Source: Ruminococcaceae bacterium UBA6434 (GTDB taxonomy: Bacteria; Bacillota; Clostridia; Oscillospirales; Acutalibacteraceae). From it: a DNA stretch of 19,901 nt. The stretch spans positions 12,868 through 32,768 of the forward strand of contig DJOQ01000006.1 of the NCBI GenBank assembly GCA_002437245.1, given 5' to 3'. The notes under the pieces are model-generated. The model searched no databases. It was not told where the DNA came from and saw only the letters and a program-made list of their open reading frames with translations. A program made the translations under genes and the position numbers. This document shows positions 5,653-14,620 of the stretch, piece after piece (position 1 is the stretch's first letter; every line of letters begins with the position of its first letter).

Positions 5653-7221
5653 ATGCTTAAATATAACATTATCCCCAAGCCGAATAACTATACTTCAAAG
5701 GACGGTACATACGTAATTTCTTCAAATACCGAGGTTCTTTGTTCACCCGAATTTGTTTCTGCCGGCAGATTTCTTACCGACTATCTCAAAACAAAGCCCG
5801 TAAAAGGCGAGGGTGCAATTAAATTCCAAAAGGTTGCCGGAATGGAAAATGAGGCTTACTCTCTTTCGGTTTCTCCTGACGGTATAATGATAAAAGCTTC
5901 CTCTGTCTCAGGTGCGTTTTACGGGGCTGTCACGCTGAAAATTATAATAATGCAGTCCGAAAAGACAGACGGCAAGGCAGTTGTAAACTGCCTTTACATA
6001 AACGATAAGCCTGCGTTCAAATATCGCGGACTTATGCTCGATGAGTGCCGCCATTTCTTCGGCGCCGAAACCGTAAAAAAGCTGCTTCAAAATATGGCGC
6101 TTTTAAAATTAAATAAATTCCATTGGCATCTTTCCGATGATCAGGGCTTCAGAATAGAGAGCAAGCTGTTCCCGAAACTTAACGAAATAAGTTCAAAAAG
6201 AGAATATGCCGGACTTGAGGGCCTCGGCTTAAAGCATCGCGGCGGAGAGTATTTCCATTACTATAAGCAGGAAGAAATAAAGGATATAGTATCATATGCC
6301 GCAAAGCTTAATATAGAGGTTATTCCCGAAATAGATTTGCCGGGTCATACTTCGGCAATACTTGCGGCGTATCCCGAGTTTGCCTGTAAGCCGCGCGAGT
6401 TTAAGCCGACTTGCGAAAACGGCATATTCGACGCTGCAATTTGTCCGGGAAACGAAGACGCGTATGATTTCATTGACAAGCTGTTTTCTGAGATTTGTCC
6501 TCTATTCACAAGTACGCATTTCCATATCGGCGGCGACGAGGCGTCAAAGGGACACAAGATTTGGGACGACTGCCCCAAGTGCAGTGCGGTAAAGGAGAAA
6601 AACGGTCTTAAAAATTCAAAAGAGCTTCAGGGCTACTATATGACTCGTATAAGCGAGATACTTAAAAAGTACGGCAAAACGCCCATTGCTTGGAACGACT
6701 GCATAAACGACAGCTTTTCACCGGATATTGCGTGTCAGTACTGGCTGCCGTCAAATTCGGGCGAAGTCAAAAAGCAGTCATATAAGCGTGATATTATTCT
6801 TTCTCCCACGTCGTATTTCTACTTTGACTGCAAGTATTCGGTTATCTCGCTCAAAAAAGTGTATAAATATAATATCGTAAAATCGGGCTTCGGCAGATCG
6901 GGTCAGCGCGTAATAGGAATAGAAGCGGAGAACTGGACTGAGTGGATAGATACTCCGCGCGCACTTGAGTTTTCGATTTATCCGCGTATTGCCGCTCTTT
7001 CCGAGGTTGCGTGGACAAACCTTGAAAACAGAAGATATAAGGACTTTTTGAAAAGACTTGAGTGGTATAAGACTTATCTTCGCAAAAAAGGCATAAACTA
7101 TTCAAGGGTAACCGGCAAAACCGGTATTTCCGTAAACAAAACAATATATCATATGGGTGAAGACGGTAAGGAATTCAAACTCAGCGAAAAACGCAAAGCG
7201 GCGGAAAACAGAGTGTTTTAA
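5653..7221 (+). CDS. Family GH20 beta-N-acetylhexosaminidase, cytoplasmic
   Basis: The 522-residue protein has an N-terminal GH20b-like alpha/beta domain (about 1-122) and then the GH20 TIM barrel. Barrel hallmarks are YRGLMLDECRHFF, KFHWHLSDDQGFR, EIDLPGH and the catalytic Asp-Glu pair in HIGGDE (D295-E296). In this family the Glu protonates the glycosidic oxygen and the substrate's acetamido group is the nucleophile, stabilised by the Asp. No signal peptide is visible, so it probably acts on imported N-acetylglucosamine or N-acetylgalactosamine oligosaccharides, or on cell-wall fragments. ATG 5653 is preferred, with GAAAGGG at 5637-5643, 9 nt upstream; TTG 5647 sits too close to that site. 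The Na/Pi transporter gene follows after 12 nt. Substrate specificity cannot be read from the sequence. Confidence 0.92.
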   Translation: MLKYNIIPKPNNYTSKDGTYVISSNTEVLCSPEFVSAGRFLTDYLKTKPVKGEGAIKFQKVAGMENEAYSLSVSPDGIMIKASSVSGAFYGAVTLKIIIMQSEKTDGKAVVNCLYINDKPAFKYRGLMLDECRHFFGAETVKKLLQNMALLKLNKFHWHLSDDQGFRIESKLFPKLNEISSKREYAGLEGLGLKHRGGEYFHYYKQEEIKDIVSYAAKLNIEVIPEIDLPGHTSAILAAYPEFACKPREFKPTCENGIFDAAICPGNEDAYDFIDKLFSEICPLFTSTHFHIGGDEASKGHKIWDDCPKCSAVKEKNGLKNSKELQGYYMTRISEILKKYGKTPIAWNDCINDSFSPDIACQYWLPSNSGEVKKQSYKRDIILSPTSYFYFDCKYSVISLKKVYKYNIVKSGFGRSGQRVIGIEAENWTEWIDTPRALEFSIYPRIAALSEVAWTNLENRRYKDFLKRLEWYKTYLRKKGINYSRVTGKTGISVNKTIYHMGEDGKEFKLSEKRKAAENRVF

Positions 7222-7236
7222 AGGTGGAAAAATTTG
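7221..7236 (+). promoter_or_regulatory. Ribosome binding site that fixes a TTG start for the transporter
   Basis: AAGGTGG at 7221-7227 overlaps the last base of the GH20 stop codon and lies 6 nt before TTG at 7234. The next in-frame ATG is at codon 23, inside the first membrane helix, so TTG is the credible start. Confidence 0.75.
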
Positions 7237-8898
7237 AGTATTACTAATTATCTGACCTTTGCAGGCGGTCTCGGCTTGCTTTTGTACGGCATTAAGCTTA
7301 TGGGCGAGGGGCTTGAGCTCGCGGCAGGGTCGCGTCTTAAACGTCTGCTTGAAAAAATGACAAAAAACCGCTTTCTTGCGGTGCTTGTGGGTTTCCTCAT
7401 AACAACGCTTATACAAAGCTCCTCGGCAACCACGGTTATGGTTGTGGGCTTTGTTAATACCGGTCTTATGAATTTAACGCAGGCGATAGGCGTTATTATG
7501 GGTGCAAATATCGGTACCACCACCACAAGCGTGCTCGTCTCGCTGAATCTTACGGGTATAGCGCCGATAGCTATATTTATAGGTGCATTTATGATTCTTT
7601 TTGCCAAAAAGAATTCGTTGAAATATGTCGGGCAGGCGCTTGCGGGCTTCGGTATGCTGTTTATGGGTATGGAGCTTATGCAAAACGCCATGAACCCGCT
7701 GAAAGATTCGGAGGTGTTCCGCAACTGGATAGTAAATGCGGACAATCCTCTTGTAGGCATACTCATTGGCGCAGGCGTTACGGGCGTCATTCAGAGCTCG
7801 GCGGCAAGCGTAGGCATACTTCAGGCTCTCGCGTCGCAGGGGCTTGTGCCGCTTTCATTTGCGGTATATATAATTTTCGGTCAGAATATAGGTACCTGCG
7901 TTACCGCGCTTCTTTCAACAATAGGTACAAAAACAAATTCAAAGCGTACCGCGGTTATGCACATTCTCTTTAATGTAATCGGTACGATTGTCTTTGTTAT
8001 TATATCCATGTTTCTCCCGTTTACGAAGTGGATACAGGCCATGAGCGACAACGTGATGATGCAGATATCACTCGTTCATATCATATTTAACGTAGTGAGT
8101 ACGGTAATAATGTTCCCGTTTGCCGGTGCTCTCGTAAAACTTTCATGCATTCTCGTCCCCGATAAAAAGAGCAAAGAGGACGACGGAATGCACCTTCAGT
8201 TTATTGACGAGAGAATGCTCAACACCCCTCCGCTTGCCGTAGTGCAGGTGGGCAAAGAGGTACTGCGTATGGCTTCTTTGGCAAGACGTAACTTCGATAT
8301 TGCGTCAAACGACCTTATAAACAAAGAAATAAAACATTTCGACGAAGTAAATCATACCGAGAAAATAATAAACTATCTTAACCACAATATAACGCCTGTG
8401 CTTGTCAAGATAAACTCTCTTGATTTGAGCTATCAGGACGCTAAATATATCGGCCGCCTGTTCCATGTTATAAACGATATAGAGCGTATAGGCGACCACG
8501 CGACAAACCTTGAGGAAGCCGCTTTGTCGCGCGTGAATGAAAATATTGAGCTTTCAAAGGAAGGTGAAAACGAACTAAAAACCATGCATAGTACCGTCAT
8601 TTCGCTGATTGACGGTTCGGTGGACGCTTTTTCGGAGCAGAATCTGAGTGTGCAAACGGCGGAAAGACTCAATTCCCTTGAGGCACAGGTCGATAATATG
8701 CAGGAGACTTTTGAGCAGGCGCATATTGACAGGCTTAACAGTCACGAGTGTACAACCCGTGCGGGAATGTTGTTTGTAAATACAATAACCGACTTTGAAC
8801 GTGTGGCAGATCATGCGATAAATATAGCATGGAGCGTTCAGAGTAAACCTAAAACAAAAATACCGGAGACTTTACCGGTGACAGATACAGAAAATTAA
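7234..8898 (+). CDS. Na+/phosphate cotransporter family protein with PhoU-like C-terminal domain
   Basis: The 554-residue protein has two homologous membrane halves of the Na/Pi-cotransporter family, each with a QSS motif: LIQSSSATTV near 60-69 and VIQSSAASV near 186-194. Each is followed by an IG(T) segment, GANIGTTTTS and GQNIGTCVTA. About eight to nine hydrophobic segments reach to residue 308. A cytoplasmic helical region (about 335-540) resembles PhoU, including DIERIGDHATNLEEAA and DFERVADHAINIAW. The family imports phosphate with sodium, and the PhoU-like tail probably regulates it. TTG start with AAGGTGG. It lies between the GH20 and DegV genes, 12 and 14 nt away, in one transcription unit. 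Confidence 0.9.
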   Translation: MSITNYLTFAGGLGLLLYGIKLMGEGLELAAGSRLKRLLEKMTKNRFLAVLVGFLITTLIQSSSATTVMVVGFVNTGLMNLTQAIGVIMGANIGTTTTSVLVSLNLTGIAPIAIFIGAFMILFAKKNSLKYVGQALAGFGMLFMGMELMQNAMNPLKDSEVFRNWIVNADNPLVGILIGAGVTGVIQSSAASVGILQALASQGLVPLSFAVYIIFGQNIGTCVTALLSTIGTKTNSKRTAVMHILFNVIGTIVFVIISMFLPFTKWIQAMSDNVMMQISLVHIIFNVVSTVIMFPFAGALVKLSCILVPDKKSKEDDGMHLQFIDERMLNTPPLAVVQVGKEVLRMASLARRNFDIASNDLINKEIKHFDEVNHTEKIINYLNHNITPVLVKINSLDLSYQDAKYIGRLFHVINDIERIGDHATNLEEAALSRVNENIELSKEGENELKTMHSTVISLIDGSVDAFSEQNLSVQTAERLNSLEAQVDNMQETFEQAHIDRLNSHECTTRAGMLFVNTITDFERVADHAINIAWSVQSKPKTKIPETLPVTDTEN

Positions 8899-8912
8899 GG
8901 AGTATATATCTA

Positions 8913-9800
8913 ATGTCAGATTATATTTTAAGCTGCTGTTCTACGGCAGACCTTTCGCAGGAACATTTTGACAAAATCGGAGTGCATTACGTTTGCTTCC
9001 ACTTTAATATGGACGGTAAGGAATATCCCGACGACCTCGGAAAATCAATGCCCTTTGCCGAGTTCTATAAGAGAATAGCCGATGGAGCGGAGCCTACCAC
9101 TTCTCAGGTCAATGTAGGTCAGTTTAAGGAGTATTTTTCGGAATTTCTTAAAGACGGCAAGGATATCCTTCACGTTTCGCTTTCAACCGGACTTTCGGGC
9201 GTATACAATTCCGCCTGCATTGCGCGTGACGAGCTTCTCGAAGAGTACCCCGACAGAAAAATATATATAGTTGACTCTCTCGGCGCTTCCTCGGGTTACG
9301 GTCTTTTAATGGACACTTTGGCTGAGCTTAAAAACAGCGGCAAGAGCATAGAAGAGGTTCGTGATTTTGCCGAAGAGCGTAAGCTCAATGTTCATCATTG
9401 GTTCTTTTCTACCGACCTTACAAGCTATTATCGCGGCGGCAGAATAACAAAGACCGCGCAGATTTTCGGTACAATGCTCAACATATGTCCTCTTCTCAAT
9501 ATGGATAATAACGGCAAGCTTATACCGAGAACAAAGTACCGCGGAAAGAAAAAGGTTATTGAAGAGATAGTTAACCGTATGGTCGAGCACGCAGAGGGCG
9601 GCCTTGATTACAGCGGTAAGTGCTACATTTCCGAATCCGCCTGCTATGATGACGCAAGAGCCGTTGCCGACCTTGTTGAGTCGAAGTTCAAAAAGCTCAA
9701 CGGCAAGGTTGAAATCAACAGCGTAGGCACTGTTATCGGTTCTCACACGGGTCCCGGTACCGTTGCGCTCTTCTTCTTTGGTGACAAGAGAGTAGACTGA
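8913..9800 (+). CDS. DegV family fatty-acid-binding protein
   Basis: The 295-residue protein is a full-length DegV family member. The N-terminal lobe has PTTSQVNVGQF near 61-71 and the phosphate/carboxylate-binding SLSTGLSGVYNSA near 89-101. The C-terminal lobe carries YYRGGRI and a GPGTVALFF ending typical of the family. DegV proteins bind a single fatty acid, and some (FakB) present it to the kinase FakA for phosphorylation and phospholipid synthesis. No FakA gene is in the window. The start ATG has AAGGAG at 8897-8902, overlapping the transporter's stop codon. It ends the operon, before the hairpin at 9821. Confidence 0.92.
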   Translation: MSDYILSCCSTADLSQEHFDKIGVHYVCFHFNMDGKEYPDDLGKSMPFAEFYKRIADGAEPTTSQVNVGQFKEYFSEFLKDGKDILHVSLSTGLSGVYNSACIARDELLEEYPDRKIYIVDSLGASSGYGLLMDTLAELKNSGKSIEEVRDFAEERKLNVHHWFFSTDLTSYYRGGRITKTAQIFGTMLNICPLLNMDNNGKLIPRTKYRGKKKVIEEIVNRMVEHAEGGLDYSGKCYISESACYDDARAVADLVESKFKKLNGKVEINSVGTVIGSHTGPGTVALFFFGDKRVD

Positions 9801-9820
9801 TAAAATTTAACCGCTTATTT

Positions 9821-9865
9821 CGGCGCAGTATATGGCAGTATTGTCTTATACCGCGCCGATTTTTG
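9821..9865 (+). terminator. Rho-independent terminator after the DegV gene
   Basis: CGGCGC (9821-9826) and GTATA (9828-9832) pair with TATAC (9847-9851) and GCGCCG (9853-9858), with one mismatch between the two blocks. ATTTTTGTTTTA follows. It closes the GH20-Na/Pi-DegV operon. Confidence 0.85.
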
Positions 9866-9872
9866 TTTTATG

Positions 9873-9901
9873 TCGACAAGCCGCCGTATTCATGTTAAAA
9901 T
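9873..9901 (+). promoter_or_regulatory. Sigma-A promoter of the bceRS genes
   Basis: TCGACA (9873-9878), a 17-bp spacer and TAAAAT (9896-9901) form a good housekeeping promoter. The start site would be near 9908, so the leader is only about 12 nt and begins almost at the ribosome binding site AAGGTG (9909-9914). Confidence 0.65.
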
Positions 9902-9919
9902 ACATACGAAGGTGAAACT

Positions 9920-10591
9920 ATGCAGAAGATACTTATAATTGAAGACGATGAGGTCATAGCGAAAACCCTTAAAGAGCATTTGTGCAAGTGGGATTATGAG
10001 GCGGATTTTGTTGTTGACTTTAAAAATATAACCGAACAGGTGGTAAAGTTTGCGCCGCAGCTCATTCTCCTTGATATATCTCTGCCGTATTTTAACGGAT
10101 TTTACTGGTGCGGCGAAATACGCAAATTTTCAAATGTGCCTATAATATTTATTTCCTCGGCAAACGATAAAATGAATATAGTTATGGCTGTTAATATGGG
10201 CGGCGATGATTTTATATCCAAGCCGTTCGATTTGAGCGTTCTCACCGCAAAGGTGCAGGCGATAATGCGCCGCACGTATTCTTTTTCTGGGGCAACGTCG
10301 GTTATCGAGCACGGCGGTGCAATACTCAACCTCAATGACGCGTCGATAGATTTTAACGGCAAAAAAACCGAGCTTACAAAAAACGAATTTAAGATATTAC
10401 AGTTACTGATGGAAAATTCGGGCAGGGTTGTCCCACGAGATATGATTATGGATAAGCTTTGGGAAAGCGACAGCTTCATTGACGATAATACGCTCACGGT
10501 GAATATGACGCGGCTTCGCAAAAAGCTTGAGGATGCAGGGCTTTGCGACTTTATTGCTACCAAAAAAGGTCTCGGTTACATAGTCAGGTAG
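9920..10591 (+). CDS. bceR: BceR-type OmpR-family response regulator
   Basis: The 223-residue protein has a receiver domain (IIEDDE acidic pocket, phosphoacceptor D52 in LLDISLP, K101 in SKPF) and a C-terminal winged-helix DNA-binding domain (about 128-223) with the TVNMTRLRKKL recognition-helix region and GLGYIVR ending. It is most like BceR/BraR-type regulators, which activate transporter genes in response to cell-wall-targeting peptides. The context supports this: a short-loop histidine kinase follows 6 nt later, then a BceAB-type transporter preceded by a BceR-type palindrome (11612-11627). The start ATG has AAGGTG 5 nt upstream. Confidence 0.9.
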   Translation: MQKILIIEDDEVIAKTLKEHLCKWDYEADFVVDFKNITEQVVKFAPQLILLDISLPYFNGFYWCGEIRKFSNVPIIFISSANDKMNIVMAVNMGGDDFISKPFDLSVLTAKVQAIMRRTYSFSGATSVIEHGGAILNLNDASIDFNGKKTELTKNEFKILQLLMENSGRVVPRDMIMDKLWESDSFIDDNTLTVNMTRLRKKLEDAGLCDFIATKKGLGYIVR

Positions 10592-10597
10592 GTTTTT

Positions 10598-11605
10598 ATG
10601 AAAGATTGGTTTAAAGCACTTTTCGGATATACGGCGGGCAATATTTTGTCCGTATTATCGTTTGTATTTGCGGCGGCGGTATTTTATACGGTATTCTGGC
10701 TTTACGGAGTGGAGACGGAGCCGGTACTGTATGCGACGCTCATCTCTGCCGTGATTCTTTTGATTGTCTTTATTCTGCGATTTTCCTCGGTATACAAAAA
10801 GCATAAGAGACTCGAAAAAATTAAAAACGACGCAGAGTATGCCGTTCTCAGATTGCCGGATTATAAGGACCCAATAAAAAATGACCTTGCCGATATTGCC
10901 GAAAAGATGTCTGCGCTCAAAACGGACGCCGAAACACGTATGAATCGCAAATACAGCGATTCGGCGGACTATTTTACTCTCTGGGCGCATCAGATTAAAA
11001 CTCCCATAGCCGCTATGAGGCTGCTGCTGCAAACGGGTAACTCTTCGGAAAACGACGAGCTTGAAGAGCAGCTTTTTAAAATAGAGCAATATGCCGAAAT
11101 GGTGCTTCAGTATATCCGTTCCGACAGCATCTCTTCCGACCTCGAAATCAAAAGCTATGATTTGGGCAAGATTGTGCGTTCGGCAGTAAAAAAGTACAGA
11201 AAGCAATTCCTGCGTAAAAAGACAAGGGTTATTGTGGGAGACATCAATTGCCGTGTGCTTACCGACGAAAAGTGGCTGTCGTTTGTAATTGAACAGATTA
11301 TTTCCAACGCGTTGAAATATACTTCGGAGGGTACGGTTGAAATATATATGGATAAGAGTGCCGAAAAGACGCTTGTCATTGCCGATACGGGCATAGGGAT
11401 AAGACCCGAAGATTTACCGCGTATTTTTGAAAAGGGCTTTACGGGCTTTAACGGCAGAGAGGATAAAAAATCCACGGGAATAGGACTTTTTCTCTGCAAA
11501 AAGATACTCACAAAGCTCTCCCACACAATCACGGTGACCTCCGAGGTGGGAAAGGGGACCGCGGTTAAACTGGGTCTTGACACCGTCAGCCTCGGTGTGG
11601 AATAA
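10598..11605 (+). CDS. bceS: BceS-type intramembrane-sensing histidine kinase
   Basis: This 335-residue kinase has two membrane helices (about 15-36 and 43-61) joined by a very short external loop, so it has no extracellular sensor domain. The H-box is WAHQIKTPIAAMRLL, with phosphorylated H131. The ATPase domain shows the N-box near IISNALKY, DTGIGI and GIGLFLC. Kinases of this architecture do not sense peptides directly; in the studied Bce systems they are controlled by the partner transporter. Its ribosome binding site AGGTAGG overlaps the bceR stop codon, so the two are co-transcribed. BceAB follows after a 257-bp regulatory gap. Confidence 0.9.
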   Translation: MKDWFKALFGYTAGNILSVLSFVFAAAVFYTVFWLYGVETEPVLYATLISAVILLIVFILRFSSVYKKHKRLEKIKNDAEYAVLRLPDYKDPIKNDLADIAEKMSALKTDAETRMNRKYSDSADYFTLWAHQIKTPIAAMRLLLQTGNSSENDELEEQLFKIEQYAEMVLQYIRSDSISSDLEIKSYDLGKIVRSAVKKYRKQFLRKKTRVIVGDINCRVLTDEKWLSFVIEQIISNALKYTSEGTVEIYMDKSAEKTLVIADTGIGIRPEDLPRIFEKGFTGFNGREDKKSTGIGLFLCKKILTKLSHTITVTSEVGKGTAVKLGLDTVSLGVE

Positions 11606-11611
11606 CGCTTC

Positions 11612-11647
11612 CTTACAAAAATGTAAGTTTAAAAGGGGAATTGTAAG
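11612..11647 (+). promoter_or_regulatory. BceR-type operator: full palindrome plus half-site
   Basis: CTTACA-AAAA-TGTAAG (11612-11627) is a perfect palindrome matching the TnACA-N4-TGTAA consensus known for BceR-like regulators. A second TGTAAG half-site lies at 11642-11647, exactly 20 bp (two helical turns) downstream of the first TGTAAG. This puts the sites upstream of the bceAB promoter at 11677-11685, as expected for activation by phosphorylated BceR. Confidence 0.8.
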
Positions 11648-11676
11648 CCTTTTCGATGGCTTGCGATTCTCCGTTT

Positions 11677-11685
11677 TGATATACT
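11677..11685 (+). promoter_or_regulatory. Probable bceAB promoter (extended -10)
   Basis: TGA-TATACT is an extended -10 element (hexamer 11680-11685) with a poor -35 region (TGGCTT at 11657-11662), as is usual for an activator-dependent promoter. Transcription would start near 11692, leaving a leader of about 170 nt that includes the hairpin TTCGGC (11712-11717)/GCCGAA (11730-11735). Confidence 0.5.
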
Positions 11686-11862
11686 GAACGTGCAATAAAC
11701 AAAGGGAAGCATTCGGCACGTAAAATCACGCCGAAAAAGAAAAGCCATTCGGTTGTGAATTTTGCGACAGACGAAATTCCCAACACGCCTTGTACGGCTA
11801 CAGCAAGGATTAACCGTGTTCGTTTATGTAATATTTGTAGAAGAAAGGCTACGGTAATTATT

Positions 11863-12630
11863 ATGCCGCTTTTAGAAGTAAACAATTTGAAAAAGGTTTA
11901 TACGACCCGTTTCGGCGGAGCACACGTTCAGGCTCTTTCCAATGTCAGTTTTTCCGTGGAAAAGGGCGAGTATGTCGCCATAATGGGAGAATCGGGCTCG
12001 GGCAAAACCACCTTGCTCAATATTTTGGCGTCGCTTGATAAGCCTACGAGCGGCGAGGTGCTCTTAAACGGCAGAAGCTTATCTGCCATAGGCGAAAAAG
12101 AAATATCGTCATTTCGCCGTGATAATCTCGGATTTGTATTTCAGGATTTCAATCTGTTAGATACATTCTCTTTAAAAGACAACATTTTCCTTCCGCTTGT
12201 GCTTTCGGGTAAGCCGTATGATGAAATGGTGAAGAGGCTGAAGCCTCTTGCCGAAAAATTAGGCATTACCGAAATACTTTCAAAGTTCCCCTATGAGGTT
12301 TCCGGCGGACAAAAGCAGCGCGCCGCCGTGGCAAGAGCGCTCATAACTTATCCGCAGATAGTATTGGCTGATGAGCCCACCGGTGCGCTTGACTCAAAGG
12401 CATCCGATGCTCTTTTAAAGCTGTTCGGCGATTTTAACGAAGAGGGTCAGACCGTTTTAATGGTTACTCACTCCACAAAGGCGGCGTCCTGCGCCAAAAG
12501 AGTTATGTTCATAAAGGACGGCGAGGTGTTCAATCAGATTTATCGCGGAAGCATGGATAATGACGAAATGTTCCAGAAGATTTCCGATACTCTCACCGCA
12601 ATGTCAACGAGAGGTGAGAGCAATGAATAA
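11863..12630 (+). CDS. bceA: BceA-type ABC transporter ATP-binding protein
   Basis: The 255-residue ATPase has Walker A GESGSGKT (42-49), Q-loop Q94, signature VSGGQKQR (146-153), Walker B VLADEP (167-172) and the H-loop H203. It belongs to the LolD/MacB/BceA group that drives FtsX-type permeases rather than importers. With BceB it would release peptide antibiotics from their lipid targets and signal to BceS. ATG 11863 gives the standard family N-terminus MPLLEVNNLKKVY. The reading frame stays open upstream to 11755, but that part has no family resemblance and lies in the leader. The ribosome binding site is weak (AGAAAGG 14 nt upstream). The end overlaps bceB by 8 bp. Confidence 0.92.
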   Translation: MPLLEVNNLKKVYTTRFGGAHVQALSNVSFSVEKGEYVAIMGESGSGKTTLLNILASLDKPTSGEVLLNGRSLSAIGEKEISSFRRDNLGFVFQDFNLLDTFSLKDNIFLPLVLSGKPYDEMVKRLKPLAEKLGITEILSKFPYEVSGGQKQRAAVARALITYPQIVLADEPTGALDSKASDALLKLFGDFNEEGQTVLMVTHSTKAASCAKRVMFIKDGEVFNQIYRGSMDNDEMFQKISDTLTAMSTRGESNE

Positions 12631-14620
12631 ATTTTTCTATTCAAAGCTTGCCGTTCAAAATCTTAAAAACAACCGCAAAACATATGTGCCGTATATTTTG
12701 ACGTGTATATTTACAACGGCTATGTTTTTTGTGGTCGGCACAATAACAAACATAAAATGGGTAGATAACGACTCTCTTCATCTTCTTTTGTCGTTTGCGC
12801 TTGTAACGGTCGGTATTTTCTCCGCAATATTTTTATTTTACACAAACAGTTTTCTTATAAAGCGACGTAAAAAAGAGTTTGGGCTTTACAATATTCTCGG
12901 AATGGAAAAACGCCATATAGCAAAAATTCTCTTTATTGAAACTGCCTATACCTATATTTTCGGAACTGCGGCAGGTATTGCCATAGGTGCGCTGTTTTCA
13001 AAGCTTACGTTTTTACTGCTGCTTAAAATACTGAAATTCGGCGGAGATATTGACTTTAGGTTCTATCAGTCAACGGTGGACGCTACACTTTTGGTGTTCG
13101 GAGCGGTTGCGCTTTTAAATCTTTTCCATAATCTTTTAAGTATTCATCTTGCAAATCCGGTTGAACTCCTGAAAGGCGGAAGTGCAGGCGAAAAAGAGCC
13201 GAAGGCAAAGGTGTTAACGGCTGTTTTGGGCGCTGTGTGCCTTATAGTCGGCTATACCATAGCTCTCGTCGTAAAATCTCCGATAACGGCAATGTGGGCG
13301 TTCTTTGTGGCGGTTTTGCTTGTAATAGTCGGTACGTTCATGCTGTTTTCTTCGGGCAGTATATGGATATTAAAAGCCCTCAGGAAAAATAAAAAGTATT
13401 ATTATAAGGCAAAGCATTTTACTTCCGTTTCAAGTATGATGTACCGTATGAAGCAAAATGCGGCAGGACTTGCGAGCATCTGCATACTTTCCACCGCGGT
13501 GCTTGTAACAGTGTCTACCACGGTATCGCTCTATGCCGGTACGGAGGATGTTATGCGCACGCGGTATCCTCGCAATATTTATATCGACGTGCAAAACGCG
13601 ACGACGGAAAATTGCAGAGAGTATGCCGATGTTATGACGACACAAGCCCAAAAACACGGCATAGAAAGTAAGAATGTACTTTATTACCGCTATCTCTCGT
13701 TTTCGTCTTATGCTAACGACAGCGGTTATACGGCTACCGTAACCCCCGACTATAATGACGGGCTCGGAGTAGACATTGTGACGCTGATACCGGTGTCGGA
13801 ATACAACAGGATAACAGGGCAAAACGAAACGCTCCAAAACGACGAAGTGCTGTCTTGCACGCCGCGCGGAAAGGCGTTTTCGGGTACGGTAAAATTCGGC
13901 GACGGCACATATAAAATAAAGCATACCGTGGGCGTTTTCCCGACTATTGACTCTTACGCGGCGTTTACCGCAAATTACAGCTACTATATTGTTTCCGATG
14001 AAAAAGCCGCCATGTCAATATATAATTCAATGGGTTACAAAAGCGAGGGTGCAGACGCCTCTCACACAGACCTGAGTTTTGCTTACGGCTTTGATACCGA
14101 CGCGCCGAAAGACGTGCAAAAGGGTTATATGAAGGATATATCGCTTCTTTTTTGCGATATAAGCGAGACTTCCGCGTTCGAATTGAATTGTGCCGAAACC
14201 GCGCGCGACAATATGATGTCTCTGTACGGAGGTTTATTTTTTATAGGCATAACTTTGGGGCTTCTCTTCCTTGTGGCAACGGTTTTGATAATTTACTATA
14301 AGCAGATTTCCGAGGGCTATGACGATAAGCAGCGCTATATAATAATGCAAAATGTCGGAATGAGCAAAAAAGAGGTAAAAAAGAGTATTCATTCTCAGGT
14401 GCTCACCGTATTTTTCCTGCCGCTCGTTACAGCAGTAATTCATATCTGCTTCGGATTTAAAGTAATTACAAAGCTATTAAAACTGCTGAACCTCAGCAAT
14501 GTTACTCTGTTCTTCTGGTGCACCGTCGCCACAATAGCCGTATTTGCAATTATTTACGCTTTGGTGTATGCTGTAACGGCAAGAACTTATTACAGAATAG
14601 TTGAGGACAAAAACCAATGA
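12623..14620 (+). CDS. bceB: BceB-type FtsX-family permease
   Basis: The 665-residue protein has the Bce permease layout: about ten membrane helices, with a large extracellular domain (about 305-532) between helices 7 and 8. In characterised Bce systems this domain takes part in ligand recognition. The N-terminal KLAVQNLKNNRKTYVPYIL and the C-terminal FtsX-like half with QRYIIMQNVGMSKKEVKK are typical. ATG 12623 has GAGAGGTGAG just upstream and overlaps bceA by 8 bp. Only residues up to helix 2 and the FtsX cores look conserved; the ectodomain is variable in this family, so the peptide recognised cannot be predicted. The DNA glycosylase gene begins within its stop codon. Confidence 0.92.
   Translation: MNKFFYSKLAVQNLKNNRKTYVPYILTCIFTTAMFFVVGTITNIKWVDNDSLHLLLSFALVTVGIFSAIFLFYTNSFLIKRRKKEFGLYNILGMEKRHIAKILFIETAYTYIFGTAAGIAIGALFSKLTFLLLLKILKFGGDIDFRFYQSTVDATLLVFGAVALLNLFHNLLSIHLANPVELLKGGSAGEKEPKAKVLTAVLGAVCLIVGYTIALVVKSPITAMWAFFVAVLLVIVGTFMLFSSGSIWILKALRKNKKYYYKAKHFTSVSSMMYRMKQNAAGLASICILSTAVLVTVSTTVSLYAGTEDVMRTRYPRNIYIDVQNATTENCREYADVMTTQAQKHGIESKNVLYYRYLSFSSYANDSGYTATVTPDYNDGLGVDIVTLIPVSEYNRITGQNETLQNDEVLSCTPRGKAFSGTVKFGDGTYKIKHTVGVFPTIDSYAAFTANYSYYIVSDEKAAMSIYNSMGYKSEGADASHTDLSFAYGFDTDAPKDVQKGYMKDISLLFCDISETSAFELNCAETARDNMMSLYGGLFFIGITLGLLFLVATVLIIYYKQISEGYDDKQRYIIMQNVGMSKKEVKKSIHSQVLTVFFLPLVTAVIHICFGFKVITKLLKLLNLSNVTLFFWCTVATIAVFAIIYALVYAVTARTYYRIVEDKNQ

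Noticed and set aside
7248..7790. Long minus-strand open frame (180 codons) inside the Na/Pi transporter gene
   Set aside because: It lies wholly opposite a confidently identified membrane protein and its translation resembles no family; it is a shadow of codon use on the plus strand.
9306..9746. Minus-strand 146-codon frame opposite the DegV gene
   Set aside because: No domain, no ribosome binding site, and the opposite strand is a full-length DegV protein.
10102..11206. Minus-strand open frames opposite the bceR and bceS genes
   Set aside because: Both plus-strand genes show complete family motifs and tight operon spacing; the antisense frames have no ribosome binding sites or recognisable domains.
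11755..11862. N-terminal extension of bceA by 36 codons
   Set aside because: The extension has no similarity to BceA proteins, whose N-terminus matches the ATG at 11863.
11613..11885. Minus-strand 90-codon frame, partly hydrophobic, in the bceAB leader
   Set aside because: It overlaps the BceR operator, the bceAB promoter and the bceA start, and its hydrophobic stretch is short; nothing supports expression.
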